Positions 25,040 to 33,585 of a stretch of DNA of 64,000 nucleotides are shown here, piece by piece. The stretch lies in contig NZ_JH993797.1 in NCBI RefSeq assembly GCF_000316115.1, forward strand, positions 5,504,486 through 5,568,485. Reading direction: 5' to 3'. The translations under genes and the position numbers were made by a program. The notes beneath the pieces were generated by a model. That model ran no database searches. It saw only the letters and a program-made list of their open reading frames with translations, and had not been told where the DNA came from. Source of the stretch: Leptolyngbya sp. PCC 7375 (lineage in GTDB: Bacteria; Cyanobacteriota; Cyanobacteriia; Phormidesmidales; Phormidesmidaceae). Numbering within the stretch: position 1 is the first letter of the stretch; every line of letters begins with the position of its first letter.

Positions 25040-25720
25040 CTACAGACCACTACCCACCGAGGCATCTAATGCAGCCGCTACTACATAGTGATTTTCATCT
25101 TTTTGCAATTGCATTAATAGCTGCTTGGCTTGGGGATGATCGCACCCCGTCAGGGCAGTTGCCGACCGCCAACGATCGCGCCAAATTGGACTATTGGCTA
25201 ACGCAGTCAATGCGTCTAAAGCTTCAGTTTGCAGAGGCGACATCAACACCTGCCGCAGGGACAAAATCGCTGTTTCTTTAACCGTTTGAGTCGGATCGTC
25301 TAAGGCCTTAAGTGAGACCTCAAGCAACACATCAGGATGGTTGCTTTCTTGCAAAATTGATAACACAGTCTGCCGCAGAAGCCAGTTGTCATTGGCCTCA
25401 AATAGCTGCGCTAAAAGCGGTATGGATATATCCCAAAATTCATACAGGGAATTAGCCACCTCCGCCAGCACATTGGCATCCGTTTCTGTAGTCATTAACT
25501 CCTGCAAACTAGCCAATGCAGCGTCATCTGGAGCATGATTACCAAATCCCATTACGGCCAAACGCCTTAACAAAAAAGAGCTTTCTTTTGATAAACGCCG
25601 CAATATAGGCATAACAATGCCAGTAGATTGATTTGCCAGCGTATTTAACGCAATGATACGTATATTCAGCGCAGAAGAACGTAAATCGTCCTCTAACTTG
25701 TTCAGTTCGTCAGGGGTCAT
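25040..25720 (-). CDS. HEAT-repeat protein
   Basis: The 226-residue protein consists of paired helices typical of HEAT repeats, for example ALNIRIIALNTLANQ, SSFLLRRLAVMGFGNH, DANVLAEVANSLYEF, DNWLLRQTVLSILQES and PTQTVKETAILSLRQVL. In cyanobacteria such proteins include bilin lyases (CpcE/PecE, NblB) and scaffold proteins. No phycobiliprotein gene is near, and no lyase-specific feature was identified, so it remains a general protein-binding scaffold. Confidence 0.8.
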   Translation of the reverse strand: MTPDELNKLEDDLRSSALNIRIIALNTLANQSTGIVMPILRRLSKESSFLLRRLAVMGFGNHAPDDAALASLQELMTTETDANVLAEVANSLYEFWDISIPLLAQLFEANDNWLLRQTVLSILQESNHPDVLLEVSLKALDDPTQTVKETAILSLRQVLMSPLQTEALDALTALANSPIWRDRWRSATALTGCDHPQAKQLLMQLQKDENHYVVAAALDASVGSGL

Positions 25721-25807
25721 AGACGTTTTTGTTTTTGATGGGGGTTTCCCCCTTGAGGCGTTAGCCTATATGAAGTCAGGTTCACTCTTATTCTCAATGA
25801 TGATGGT

Positions 25808-26500
25808 ATGGATGTTCAAATAGCGGTCTACCATAGCCTGCGATGGTTGTTACGTCCTTTTTTATTGAGGGGAGTTGCGATCGCAACCCACGGCATCAAC
25901 CATATTCCTCAGCGTGGCGCGGCCATCATTGTCTGCAACCATCGCTCTGATACCGACGGCCTACTCATAACTTTCGCCCTACCCCGCTACATTGCCTGGA
26001 TGGTGGCCGATTACATGACGAACATCCCCGTTACCAGCCAGGTGCTCTCTCTAACCGGCATGGTCCCCGTCAAAACCGAAGGCTACCCAACACCGTCATC
26101 CATTAAGCAAGCGCTACATCGTTTACGACAGGGAAGACTACTCGGCATTTTTCCAGAAGGCGAAGACTATATCTTTGCCAATGACTTTGATGCCCCGCTG
26201 GCTCAGCTACAATCAGGCTTCGCTCATCTGGCCTATGTAGCCCAGGTGCCGGTCATACCGACGATGATTGTACCCACAGCCGAGAAATTAGAACCGATTA
26301 CTATCCCACCCGTTATACGCCCCCACCTAGAAAAGCACTACGACCTCACCCATGTTCAGTCCATCATCCGTTATCGAGCCGCCGATATCAGAATTGGCAA
26401 AGCCATATCCCTTAACCCAGTGGCCCGCCTCGATAAACACGAACAAGTAGGCTGGCTACAAATGCAAACTCGCCAAGCCATGTTAAACCTACAGAACTAA
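25808..26500 (+). CDS. 1-acyl-glycerol-3-phosphate acyltransferase-like protein (PlsC family)
   Basis: The 230-residue protein has the acyltransferase motifs: NHRSDTDG (H-x4-D, about residues 45-52), the GMVPVKTEG segment (motif II region, about 82-90), and FPEGEDY (motif III, about 117-123; FPEG). It would transfer an acyl chain to a glycerol or related phosphate at the membrane. Motif III has E-D-Y in place of the usual T-R-S, so the acceptor may differ from that of PlsC. It converges with alanine dehydrogenase; the stop codons overlap by 4 bp (26497-26500). Confidence 0.82.
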   Translation: MDVQIAVYHSLRWLLRPFLLRGVAIATHGINHIPQRGAAIIVCNHRSDTDGLLITFALPRYIAWMVADYMTNIPVTSQVLSLTGMVPVKTEGYPTPSSIKQALHRLRQGRLLGIFPEGEDYIFANDFDAPLAQLQSGFAHLAYVAQVPVIPTMIVPTAEKLEPITIPPVIRPHLEKHYDLTHVQSIIRYRAADIRIGKAISLNPVARLDKHEQVGWLQMQTRQAMLNLQN

Positions 26501-27576
26501 GCCAAATCTGGAAACGTCGCTTTCACAGCTGGATGCACTAGCTGGTGATTTACCACATTCAGACCTTCCGCCAGAGCCGCATCTTTTTCCAACGCATCCA
26601 ACCCCATATTGGCCAGAGTTAACACGTAAGGGAGGGTACTGTTATTCAATGCTTCCGTTGCCGTACGGGGAACAGCACCTGGCATATTAGGCACACCGTA
26701 ATGCAACACTTCCGACTCCACATACACCGGCTCACTATGGGATGTGGGTCGTACAGTTTCAATACAGCCCCCCTGATCGACCGCTACATCTACAATCACT
26801 GCCCCTTCAGGCATCTGCTCCACCAGCGTACGCGACACGAGTGTGGGCGATCGTCGGCCAGGCACCAAAACAGCACCAATCAGTAAATCAGCCTGGGAGA
26901 CAGCCATTTCAATATTGGCGGAGTTGCTATAGAGCAGCTGCACCCGCGAACCAAACAACTCTTCTAACTGATTGAGCCGATCTAGATTGATATCAATCAG
27001 CGTCACTTGAGCCCCAAGACCCAGGGCCATTTTGGTGGCTTCAGTACCCACGACACCACCTCCCAGCACCACCACATGGCCTGGACGCACGCCTGGAATA
27101 CCTCCTAGCAATACGCCACGCCCACCCTGCTGCTTTTCTAAAAATCTGGCCCCAAACTGCACTGATAATCGCCCCGCAATAATGCTCATCGGGGTCAGTA
27201 ATGGACGCTGATGATTTTTCTCAACGGTTTCATAGGCAATAGCTGTCGCACCACTGTGTATTAATGCTTCCGTCAGTTCGTGACTAGCAGCCAAATGTAA
27301 GTAGGTAAAGAGCAACTGTTCCTTTTGTAAATAGTCATATTCCTTGGGCAATGGCTCCTTTACCTTCACCACCATGGCCTGCTGCCAAGCCTCAGATGCT
27401 GTAACCAGGGTGGCTCCTGCCTGCTCATAGTCAGTATTACTAAATCCCGCTCCTACTCCAGCATCAGCTTCGACGACAACTTGATGTTCATGTTCTGTGA
27501 GCACTCTGACACTGCCAGGACTCAAGCCGACTCGAAACTCCAGGTTTTTAACTTCTTTAGGCACTCCAATCTGCAC
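26497..27576 (-). CDS. ald: Alanine dehydrogenase
   Basis: The GTG at 27576 (359 residues) is preferred over TTG 27588, because GGAGG at 27582-27586 lies 5 nt before it and the product then begins MQIGVPKE, the family start. It has the NAD-binding GGGVVGTEATKMALGLGA motif, VGLSPGSVRVL near the N-terminus, KVKEPLPKEY (catalytic Lys region), and HLAASHELTEAL with the conserved His. It interconverts alanine with pyruvate and ammonium using NAD. It overlaps the PlsC-like gene by its stop codon. Confidence 0.95.
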   Translation of the reverse strand: MQIGVPKEVKNLEFRVGLSPGSVRVLTEHEHQVVVEADAGVGAGFSNTDYEQAGATLVTASEAWQQAMVVKVKEPLPKEYDYLQKEQLLFTYLHLAASHELTEALIHSGATAIAYETVEKNHQRPLLTPMSIIAGRLSVQFGARFLEKQQGGRGVLLGGIPGVRPGHVVVLGGGVVGTEATKMALGLGAQVTLIDINLDRLNQLEELFGSRVQLLYSNSANIEMAVSQADLLIGAVLVPGRRSPTLVSRTLVEQMPEGAVIVDVAVDQGGCIETVRPTSHSEPVYVESEVLHYGVPNMPGAVPRTATEALNNSTLPYVLTLANMGLDALEKDAALAEGLNVVNHQLVHPAVKATFPDLA

Positions 27577-27764
27577 AGGCACCTCCAAGCTGAAAGGGTT
27601 TGAATGCGCCCAATGCCAGAGTCACAGTCCTAGAATTGGCCGCTAGTCTTAGCTTAGCTCTCCCACAAACAAGGCAGGGTCACCAATCAGACAGAACGAT
27701 ATTACCCAGGAAAATTCATTGACTAACTCTCCCTTTGATAGTGAGAATAAGTAGGTATAACGTA

Positions 27765-27947
27765 GTGCCTAACACCGTGACTGATATTAAGCCTTCCATG
27801 AGTCCTAAGCTGGAACGTCCCAAAAAAGGGTTTAACGAATATGCTGAGCAGCTCAATGGACGAGCTGCCATGGTGGGTTTCTTAATTTTGATTGCCATCG
27901 AGTATTTCACTGGCCACAGCATCGTTTCGCTGATTGGCCTTAAATAA
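27765..27947 (+). CDS. High-light-inducible protein (Hli/Scp, one-helix LHC-like)
   Basis: With GTG at 27765 as start (60 residues), the single membrane helix holds the chlorophyll-binding motif E-x-x-N-G-R-x-A-M-x-G-F (LNGRAAMVGF, about residues 31-40). A short N-terminal tail is rich in Lys and Pro. Hlips bind chlorophyll and carotenoid and protect photosystem II assembly intermediates under stress. An upstream TTG (27735) would give 70 residues. No HLR1-type repeat is clear upstream. Confidence 0.9.
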   Translation: MPNTVTDIKPSMSPKLERPKKGFNEYAEQLNGRAAMVGFLILIAIEYFTGHSIVSLIGLK

Positions 27948-28017
27948 CCCAATATCTGGGCTAAACCTCGGCATAGGCCAATACAGTCGTTGCCAACACA
28001 GTCGTTAATGAGAGCAA

Positions 28018-28046
28018 AGCCACCAGCTAAGACCTAGCTAGTGGCT
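28018..28046. terminator. Hairpin between convergent hli and porin genes
   Basis: AGCCACCAGCTA (28018-28029) pairs with TAGCTAGTGGCT (28035-28046) with one mismatch. No T-run follows on either strand, so a termination role is uncertain. Confidence 0.4.
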
Positions 28047-28082
28047 GCATTGAGGTGTGAGAAAAACTAAACAAAACGTGTT

Positions 28083-29513
28083 TTAGAACTTAAACGTGGT
28101 GCGAAGAACACCAATCCAGCCGTCTTCATCATTGCCATCTACACCATCGGGGTCAGCATAGATAACCGCAGGCGTGACGGTGATGAACTTATTGAGCTTG
28201 ATGGCATAGAAGCCTTCGATGATCACTGGATCATCTTCAAAGTTAGCAACGTCATTATCAAAGGCAACACCACCATAGACGCCTAGCTCATTACCAGGAG
28301 CCAAGAAGTCAGGTACTGAAATACCTACCTGCCATTCTTCCTGATCGTCTAGACCATCTTCACCTTCAATAAAGGCGTAGTAACCACCTAGCTCAAATGC
28401 GCCTAAATCAAAGTTGATCAAACCACCAATTAAGAAATCAACGCTGGAGTCTGGATCTTCACCATCCTGGAAGGTCACCGCAGCATCAATCAAACCATCA
28501 CTGAGATAGTTCAATTGCACCAGGTACTCATATTCTTCGAAAATTCCTTCAGAAGAGTCTTGTCCATTATCGGTGGAATAGGCCAAGTCTAAGACGATGT
28601 TGTCTGTTAAAGAGATATTGGTACCAATCGCCAAGCTACCATCTTGGTCAAACGCAGATTCAAAGAAACCATCTTCACCAAATTCTGCCACTGCATTACT
28701 AGCGTAAGGAACAATGGTGCTGCTGTTTAACTGACCAGCAGAACGACTGTTCGCTGCAATCTCCACATCGATGCGCTCACCTAATGGGAACTGATAAAGC
28801 ACATCATCGAGTTGCAGGTTATCTTCGCCACCACTGCCACTAGAATCGGCCAGACCATCGACCAGGAAATCATTGGGTGCATTCATGTCGTCTGATGCTT
28901 GCAAACGCAGACGCAGACGATCTTCACCTGTGAAGCTAGTATCAAAATTCAAACGAGCACGATACTCGAAGGTAACTTCTTCAGAATCATCAGGGGCATC
29001 AAATGGGATAACCAGCTGACTGTCTAACTGACCTTTAAGCTTGGTGGTTGTCGAAAATTGGTTCGCTTCTAGCTCAGCTACATCGGCTTCTAGGGTGTCT
29101 ACACGACCACGAATAGTTGCTAGCTCAGCTGCAAACTCTTCTTGCAAACGACGAATGGTCTCCAGGTCATCAGGGCTGCCGCCATCAATCAGTTGTACGA
29201 CTACATCCAAACAAGCATTCAGACCTGCCGCAAATTCATAACGGGTCATGGCACGGTTACCCCGGAAAGAACGATCAGGGTAACCTTCAATACAACCGTA
29301 CTCTTCTACTAGACGTTGTAGTGCTGTGAATGCCCAGTCAGATGGCAGCACATCGGAAAGCTCAGAAACACTGGTAACCTGAGCTAGCTGAATGGTGGAA
29401 TTTCCTAAAGATGAGCCATCTGTAGCAACCGTTTCTGCTGCCACAGCATGGCCGGATGTTGCAGTTAATAAAACACTGGCCAACAGCACTTTGCGCATTG
29501 AATTAGAAACCAT
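28083..29513 (-). CDS. Outer-membrane porin with SLH domain (OprB/Som-like, iron-uptake-porin type)
   Basis: The 476-residue protein has a signal peptide (about 1-26), an SLH domain (about 50-112: SDWAFTALQRLVEEYGCIEG, then MTRYEFAAGLNACL), a coiled coil (about 115-150: TIRRLQEEFAAELATIRGRV), and an OprB-type 16-strand beta barrel from about 155 ending in aromatic F (VLRTTFKF). SLH-porins of cyanobacteria attach to peptidoglycan-linked polysaccharide and form the main outer-membrane channels for small solutes and inorganic ions. Acidic barrel loops are notable. The start may instead be ATG 15 bp downstream (MRKVLL). Confidence 0.9.
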   Translation of the reverse strand: MVSNSMRKVLLASVLLTATSGHAVAAETVATDGSSLGNSTIQLAQVTSVSELSDVLPSDWAFTALQRLVEEYGCIEGYPDRSFRGNRAMTRYEFAAGLNACLDVVVQLIDGGSPDDLETIRRLQEEFAAELATIRGRVDTLEADVAELEANQFSTTTKLKGQLDSQLVIPFDAPDDSEEVTFEYRARLNFDTSFTGEDRLRLRLQASDDMNAPNDFLVDGLADSSGSGGEDNLQLDDVLYQFPLGERIDVEIAANSRSAGQLNSSTIVPYASNAVAEFGEDGFFESAFDQDGSLAIGTNISLTDNIVLDLAYSTDNGQDSSEGIFEEYEYLVQLNYLSDGLIDAAVTFQDGEDPDSSVDFLIGGLINFDLGAFELGGYYAFIEGEDGLDDQEEWQVGISVPDFLAPGNELGVYGGVAFDNDVANFEDDPVIIEGFYAIKLNKFITVTPAVIYADPDGVDGNDEDGWIGVLRTTFKF

Positions 29514-29872
29514 TTTTTTTCCTTAATCACCACACATTTCAACGCAGCAGACTCTGTCACCAAACACGAATTCTGACTAAATAGCAGGCACCTAAAAATT
29601 CCTCAGACCCATGCCTGAAAAACTTGTGTATTGCCCAAGGCAACAAACAGTGGCTATCTAATTAATTAAAATTTGCTCGATTGGCTTGGAGCAAAGCTGG
29701 CAATCATAATGTTGTTCGATTCAGGTCATCAAACTAGGATTTCCTGACAAGAAGGAGCATAGGTTAGCAATCTGAATCTCAACTGAGAGGCTACGTGTCA
29801 AGGGCTACAAAAACGTCCCTAAATATGATGACAGCCTGAGCTTACACTGAGAGTTCAGGTATCAATAGTTAC
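29514..29872. other. Upstream region of the porin gene with imperfect direct repeat
   Basis: No gene is seen. An imperfect direct repeat is visible: ACTGAGAG at 29782 and 29846, each followed by T(G/A)TCAA and a TACAAAAA tail (29796-29813 and 29861-29879), about 65 bp apart. The second copy runs into the dnaK terminator. The region should hold the porin promoter, which I could not define. Confidence 0.4.
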
Positions 29873-29903
29873 AAAAAAAGGTGAATGGTAAAAACCATCC
29901 ACC
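29873..29903 (-). terminator. Rho-independent terminator of dnaK
   Basis: On the minus strand a 10-bp stem (29894-29903 with 29880-29889, one mismatch) with a TTTT loop is followed by a run of seven T (29873-29879). A second, longer hairpin (CCACGGCAG 29937-29945 with CTGCCGTGG 29965-29973) lies between it and the dnaK stop. Confidence 0.82.
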
Positions 29904-29986
29904 CCCTTGCTAGCCGGAGCAAGTTTGTCGGCTATGCCACGGCAGCTGTCCTAAGTCAGGTCAACTGCCGTGGTTCATCACAGGAT

Positions 29987-31897
29987 TTACTTGTCACTTT
30001 CTTCTGAGAATTCAGCATCGATGACATCATCGTCACCGCCACCGCTGGGAGCATCGCCGCCAGCAGCACCTGGATCAGCTGCCGCAGCCGCTGCGTCAGC
30101 ACCACCGTACATATTGCTGCTGAGGGCAAACAGGGCCTGCTGTAAGGACTCAGTGCCAGCCTTGATCTTGGCAGCATCATCAGATGCGATCGCATCCTTC
30201 AGGCTAGCAATCTCAGTTTCCACCTTGGACTTATCATCCTCAGAAATCTTATCGCCCAGTTCACCCATCTGCTTCTCAGCCTGGTAAACCAGAGAATCGG
30301 CCTGATTCCTCACATCGATCTTCTCACGGCGCTCTTTATCAGCAGTGGAGTTTGCCTCTGCATCCCGCACCATCCGATCCACTTCGTCATCAGATAGGGT
30401 GGACGCACCAGTGATGCTAATGGACTGCTCCTTACCAGTGCCCTTATCCTTGGCGGTCACATTCAAGATACCGTTAGCATCGATATCAAACGTCACCTCA
30501 ATCTGAGGTACACCACGGGGAGCAGGAGGAATTCCGTCTAGACGGAACACACCCAGGTCCTTGTTATCGTTGGCCATCTCACGCTCACCTTGGAGAACGT
30601 GGATTTCAACATTGGTCTGCCCATCCACCGCTGTGGAGAACACCTCAGACTTCTTGGTAGGAATTGTGGTGTTTCTGGGGATGAGCTTGGTCATAACGCC
30701 ACCCAGAGTTTCCACACCCAAGGATAGGGGGGTAACGTCCAGTAGCAGGATGTCCTTAACTTCACCCGCCAGTACACCCCCCTGAATTGCTGCACCAATC
30801 GCAACAACTTCGTCAGGGTTAACGCTCTGGTTAGGCTCTTTACCCAGAATCTTAGTAACCAGTTCCTGAACCGCAGGAATACGGGTGGAACCACCCACCA
30901 GTACGATTTCGTTGATGTCGCCCTTGGCTAGCTTGGCATCACGAATCGCATTCTCTACGGGCACACCGCAGCGGTCAATCAGGTCAGAGGCTAGCTCCTC
31001 AAACTTCGCCCGAGTTAGGGTCAAGTCCAAATGCTTAGGGCCATCCTGAGTTGCAGTAATAAAGGGCAGGTTGATTTCTGCCTGGGTAACGCTGGAAAGC
31101 TCAATCTTGGCTTTCTCAGCCGCCTCAGTTAGACGCTGTAGAGCCTGCTTATCCTTACGCAGATCAATGCCCTCTTGAGACATAAACTGCTCAGCTAGGT
31201 GATCGACGATCTTTTTATCAAAGTCATCACCCCCTAGGTGGGTGTCACCAGAAGTAGACAATACTTCGAAGACACCGTCACCTACTTCCAGAATGGACAC
31301 GTCGAAGGTACCACCACCCAAGTCAAAGACAAGAATGGTTTCGTTGCTCTTCTTATCAAGACCGTAAGCAAGTGCAGCAGCTGTAGGCTCGTTAATAATT
31401 CGCAGTACCTCAAGACCCGCAATCCGCCCCGCGTCTTTGGTTGCCTGACGTTGGGAGTCATTAAAGTAAGCCGGAACAGTAATTACCGCTTGGGTAACTT
31501 GGTCGCCAAGGTATTTACTAGCATCGTCCGCTAGTTTACGTAGTACCTGGGCAGCAATTTCTTCAGGTGCAAATTGCTTGTCAGCGTTAGTGCACTCAAT
31601 CTTGACGTTGCCGTTTACGTTAAGAACGTTGTAGGGCACCTCTGAGGATTCGTTGCTAACCTCATCGTTGCGACGACCAATGAAACGCTTTACAGAGTAA
31701 AACGTATTCATGGGGTTCATAACGGCCTGGCGCTTAGCGATCTGACCCACCAGGCGATCGCCACTCTTGGCATAGGCCACCACAGAGGGCGTAGTACGAA
31801 AGCCTTCTGCATTTGCGATGACAGTGGGCTTACCCCCTTCCATTACAGCAACCACAGAGTTTGTGGTTCCTAAGTCAATTCCAACTACTTTTCCCAT
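29987..31897 (-). CDS. dnaK: Molecular chaperone DnaK (Hsp70)
   Basis: The 636-residue protein has all Hsp70 parts: VGIDLGTTNSVV (3-14), NEPTAAALAYGLDKK, ILVFDLGGGTFDVSILEV, VLVGGSTRIPAVQ, the linker KDILLLDVTPLSLGVET, the substrate-binding domain with TTIPTKKSEVFSTA, and a lid. The Ala/Gly tail ends in DDDVIDAEFSEES. Cyanobacteria have several DnaK paralogues; this looks like a housekeeping DnaK2-type length and tail, but the paralogue is not proven. No dnaJ or grpE is next to it. No CIRCE (TTAGCACTC) element is visible upstream, so HrcA control is not indicated. Confidence 0.97.
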   Translation of the reverse strand: MGKVVGIDLGTTNSVVAVMEGGKPTVIANAEGFRTTPSVVAYAKSGDRLVGQIAKRQAVMNPMNTFYSVKRFIGRRNDEVSNESSEVPYNVLNVNGNVKIECTNADKQFAPEEIAAQVLRKLADDASKYLGDQVTQAVITVPAYFNDSQRQATKDAGRIAGLEVLRIINEPTAAALAYGLDKKSNETILVFDLGGGTFDVSILEVGDGVFEVLSTSGDTHLGGDDFDKKIVDHLAEQFMSQEGIDLRKDKQALQRLTEAAEKAKIELSSVTQAEINLPFITATQDGPKHLDLTLTRAKFEELASDLIDRCGVPVENAIRDAKLAKGDINEIVLVGGSTRIPAVQELVTKILGKEPNQSVNPDEVVAIGAAIQGGVLAGEVKDILLLDVTPLSLGVETLGGVMTKLIPRNTTIPTKKSEVFSTAVDGQTNVEIHVLQGEREMANDNKDLGVFRLDGIPPAPRGVPQIEVTFDIDANGILNVTAKDKGTGKEQSISITGASTLSDDEVDRMVRDAEANSTADKERREKIDVRNQADSLVYQAEKQMGELGDKISEDDKSKVETEIASLKDAIASDDAAKIKAGTESLQQALFALSSNMYGGADAAAAAADPGAAGGDAPSGGGDDDVIDAEFSEESDK

Positions 31898-32147
31898 ATC
31901 AATTGCTCCGGCGAATCATATCTTCGGCATTGCTGATCCTCGGAAGGACTTAATTTGGGAAATCCTGGCCGACAGAATTAACTTCGGATCGGCACATCCA
32001 GCTAATCAGCAATAGCACCGCTTTTAATGTGAACCTTAAAATTGGTTTCTTAAAAGCTCATTACTATAGTGCTAATCCAGAGCAATTCTCTGAAGGGGGG
32101 GTTACCGAACCTGGATTTCGGTTATGGGGCGGGTTGGCAGCCTAAAA

Positions 32148-33065
32148 CTAGACAGATGTCAAAATCTGATCGTCTAATTCAAAGTCCACAGCCTGCTCTG
32201 ACTGGCAGTAATCATTTTGATAGGAATCCTTAAGGCCATTGACCAGGCTATATTTTGGCGTCCAACCTAGATCGCTTTGAGCTTTACCAATGGACGTAAA
32301 GAAATGCTGAACTCTCATGGGAAATGCTTTGCGCTTACCAAAGTCAAACTGACTTGGGTCGTAGTGGCGAATATCTGGCACAGGTTTACCCATGGCCTCA
32401 GCACAGGCATGGGCAAGGCCATCAAAGGTAACGTAGCGCTCGCCTGAGATGTTGTAGACCTGCCCAATCGCTTTGGGATTACCGAGCACAGAAACCATGG
32501 CTTGGGCTAAGTCTTCACAATGTCCTAGCTGAGTAATGGCTTTGCCATTACCGGGAATGGGCAGTGGTCTGTCATGACTAATGCGGTCAAAGAACCATTT
32601 TTCTAGAGGATTATAGTTCTGGGGGCCATAGATGTAGACAGGTCGAATAGCGGTAAAGGGGACTCCCTGCTCGATTAAATAGTCTTCGGTGTGGTGTTTA
32701 CCTTTGTGCCGACTGCTAGGGTCCACAGGGTCGCCTTCGACATGGGGCATCTGCTCGCTTTTGAGATACACACCGGCCGAGCTGACATAGATAAACTGCT
32801 GTACTGTGCCACCAAATAACTCGACTAGGGGCTGGGTATCGCCAAGCTCACGACCATTGTTGTCGTAAATGGCATCAAAGGTTTTGCCAGCGAGGGCGGC
32901 TTTGAGATCTTCAGGGGATTTGCGATCGCACCTCACCACCTCCACACCATCAGGCGCAGGACGATTTCCGCGATTCAGCAACGTCACCCTATGACCTGCC
33001 GCCAATAGCAACCGGGTCAGATACACCCCAATAAATCGCGTCCCACCCATCACCAAAATCCGCAT
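32148..33065 (-). CDS. NAD-dependent epimerase/dehydratase (CSP41-like)
   Basis: With ATG at 33065 (305 residues) the protein opens directly with the Rossmann motif MRILVMGGTRFIGVYLTRLL. An upstream TTG would add ten odd residues. Further signatures are GRELGDTQPLV, YVSSAGVYLK (Ser-x-x-x-Tyr; the catalytic lysine position of the short-chain fold is not obvious), RPVYIYGPQNY and GERYVTFDGLAHACAEAMG. It resembles the plastid CSP41 group, atypical epimerases that bind RNA in chloroplasts. In cyanobacteria the function is uncertain (sugar epimerase or RNA binding). Confidence 0.8.
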   Translation of the reverse strand: MRILVMGGTRFIGVYLTRLLLAAGHRVTLLNRGNRPAPDGVEVVRCDRKSPEDLKAALAGKTFDAIYDNNGRELGDTQPLVELFGGTVQQFIYVSSAGVYLKSEQMPHVEGDPVDPSSRHKGKHHTEDYLIEQGVPFTAIRPVYIYGPQNYNPLEKWFFDRISHDRPLPIPGNGKAITQLGHCEDLAQAMVSVLGNPKAIGQVYNISGERYVTFDGLAHACAEAMGKPVPDIRHYDPSQFDFGKRKAFPMRVQHFFTSIGKAQSDLGWTPKYSLVNGLKDSYQNDYCQSEQAVDFELDDQILTSV

Positions 33066-33585
33066 AGTCAACCCCAAAAAACAAACGGAGAACATCTCTT
33101 ACACATCAAATCTTATGGAAGATTGCTTCAGTAAAAACGTGAGCCCAAGAAAACGAGACAAATCCAAAGGAATCATCAGAAATTCACAAAATATAGCTTT
33201 TGTCAATCATTATCTTTTTGCTTTATTTGAAGTATAAGAGTTAGTAACGCTCTCGCTTTTTGTAACGAATTCGTTACAAAAAGCGAGAGTCAATATGTCA
33301 TTTTGTATCGCATCTATAGCTGTATCCCTAGTCAGCAGGGATTTTCTGATACAAACACAATAGGTTTAAAAACCTGTTCAGATGTTATGGAATGTTTCTC
33401 ATTACAGTAATCAATTCACTTTTGTAAAGCGTTCTTTAAACGTTTTTGTGATTACTAGGTCAATTGCGATTTCCTAATGAGTCCCACCGGTAGCAATGCC
33501 CAAGGTTTTCCTGGGTTTCAAATGCTAGGCGGCAGTCATCACCCCCCATTGCAAGCGAGCACACACAGAGGAAGGAGTAAACTGC
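33066..33585. other. Intergenic region upstream of chlH
   Basis: This roughly 520-bp divergent spacer between the epimerase and chlH is AT-rich near 33180-33300. It carries a perfect 40-bp palindrome (33250-33289). No tRNA or convincing small ORF was found; an open frame at 33477-33713 is a shadow of the chlH start. GGAAGGAG at 33570-33577 is the likely chlH ribosome site. Confidence 0.5.
33250..33289. repeat. Perfect 40-bp palindrome upstream of chlH
   Basis: Arms of 20 bp (33250-33269 and 33270-33289) are exact reverse complements, centred on GAATTC. The arms contain CTCTCGC, T5 and GTAACG. A further GTAACGC lies immediately before it (33244-33250). It is about 300 bp before the chlH ATG. 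It could be a dimeric-regulator site, a cruciform, or a bidirectional terminator with an internal T5. Confidence 0.9.

Noticed and set aside
31898..32147. A CIRCE-type heat-shock operator before dnaK
   Set aside because: Searched for TTAGCACTC-N9-GAGTGCTAA and found none.
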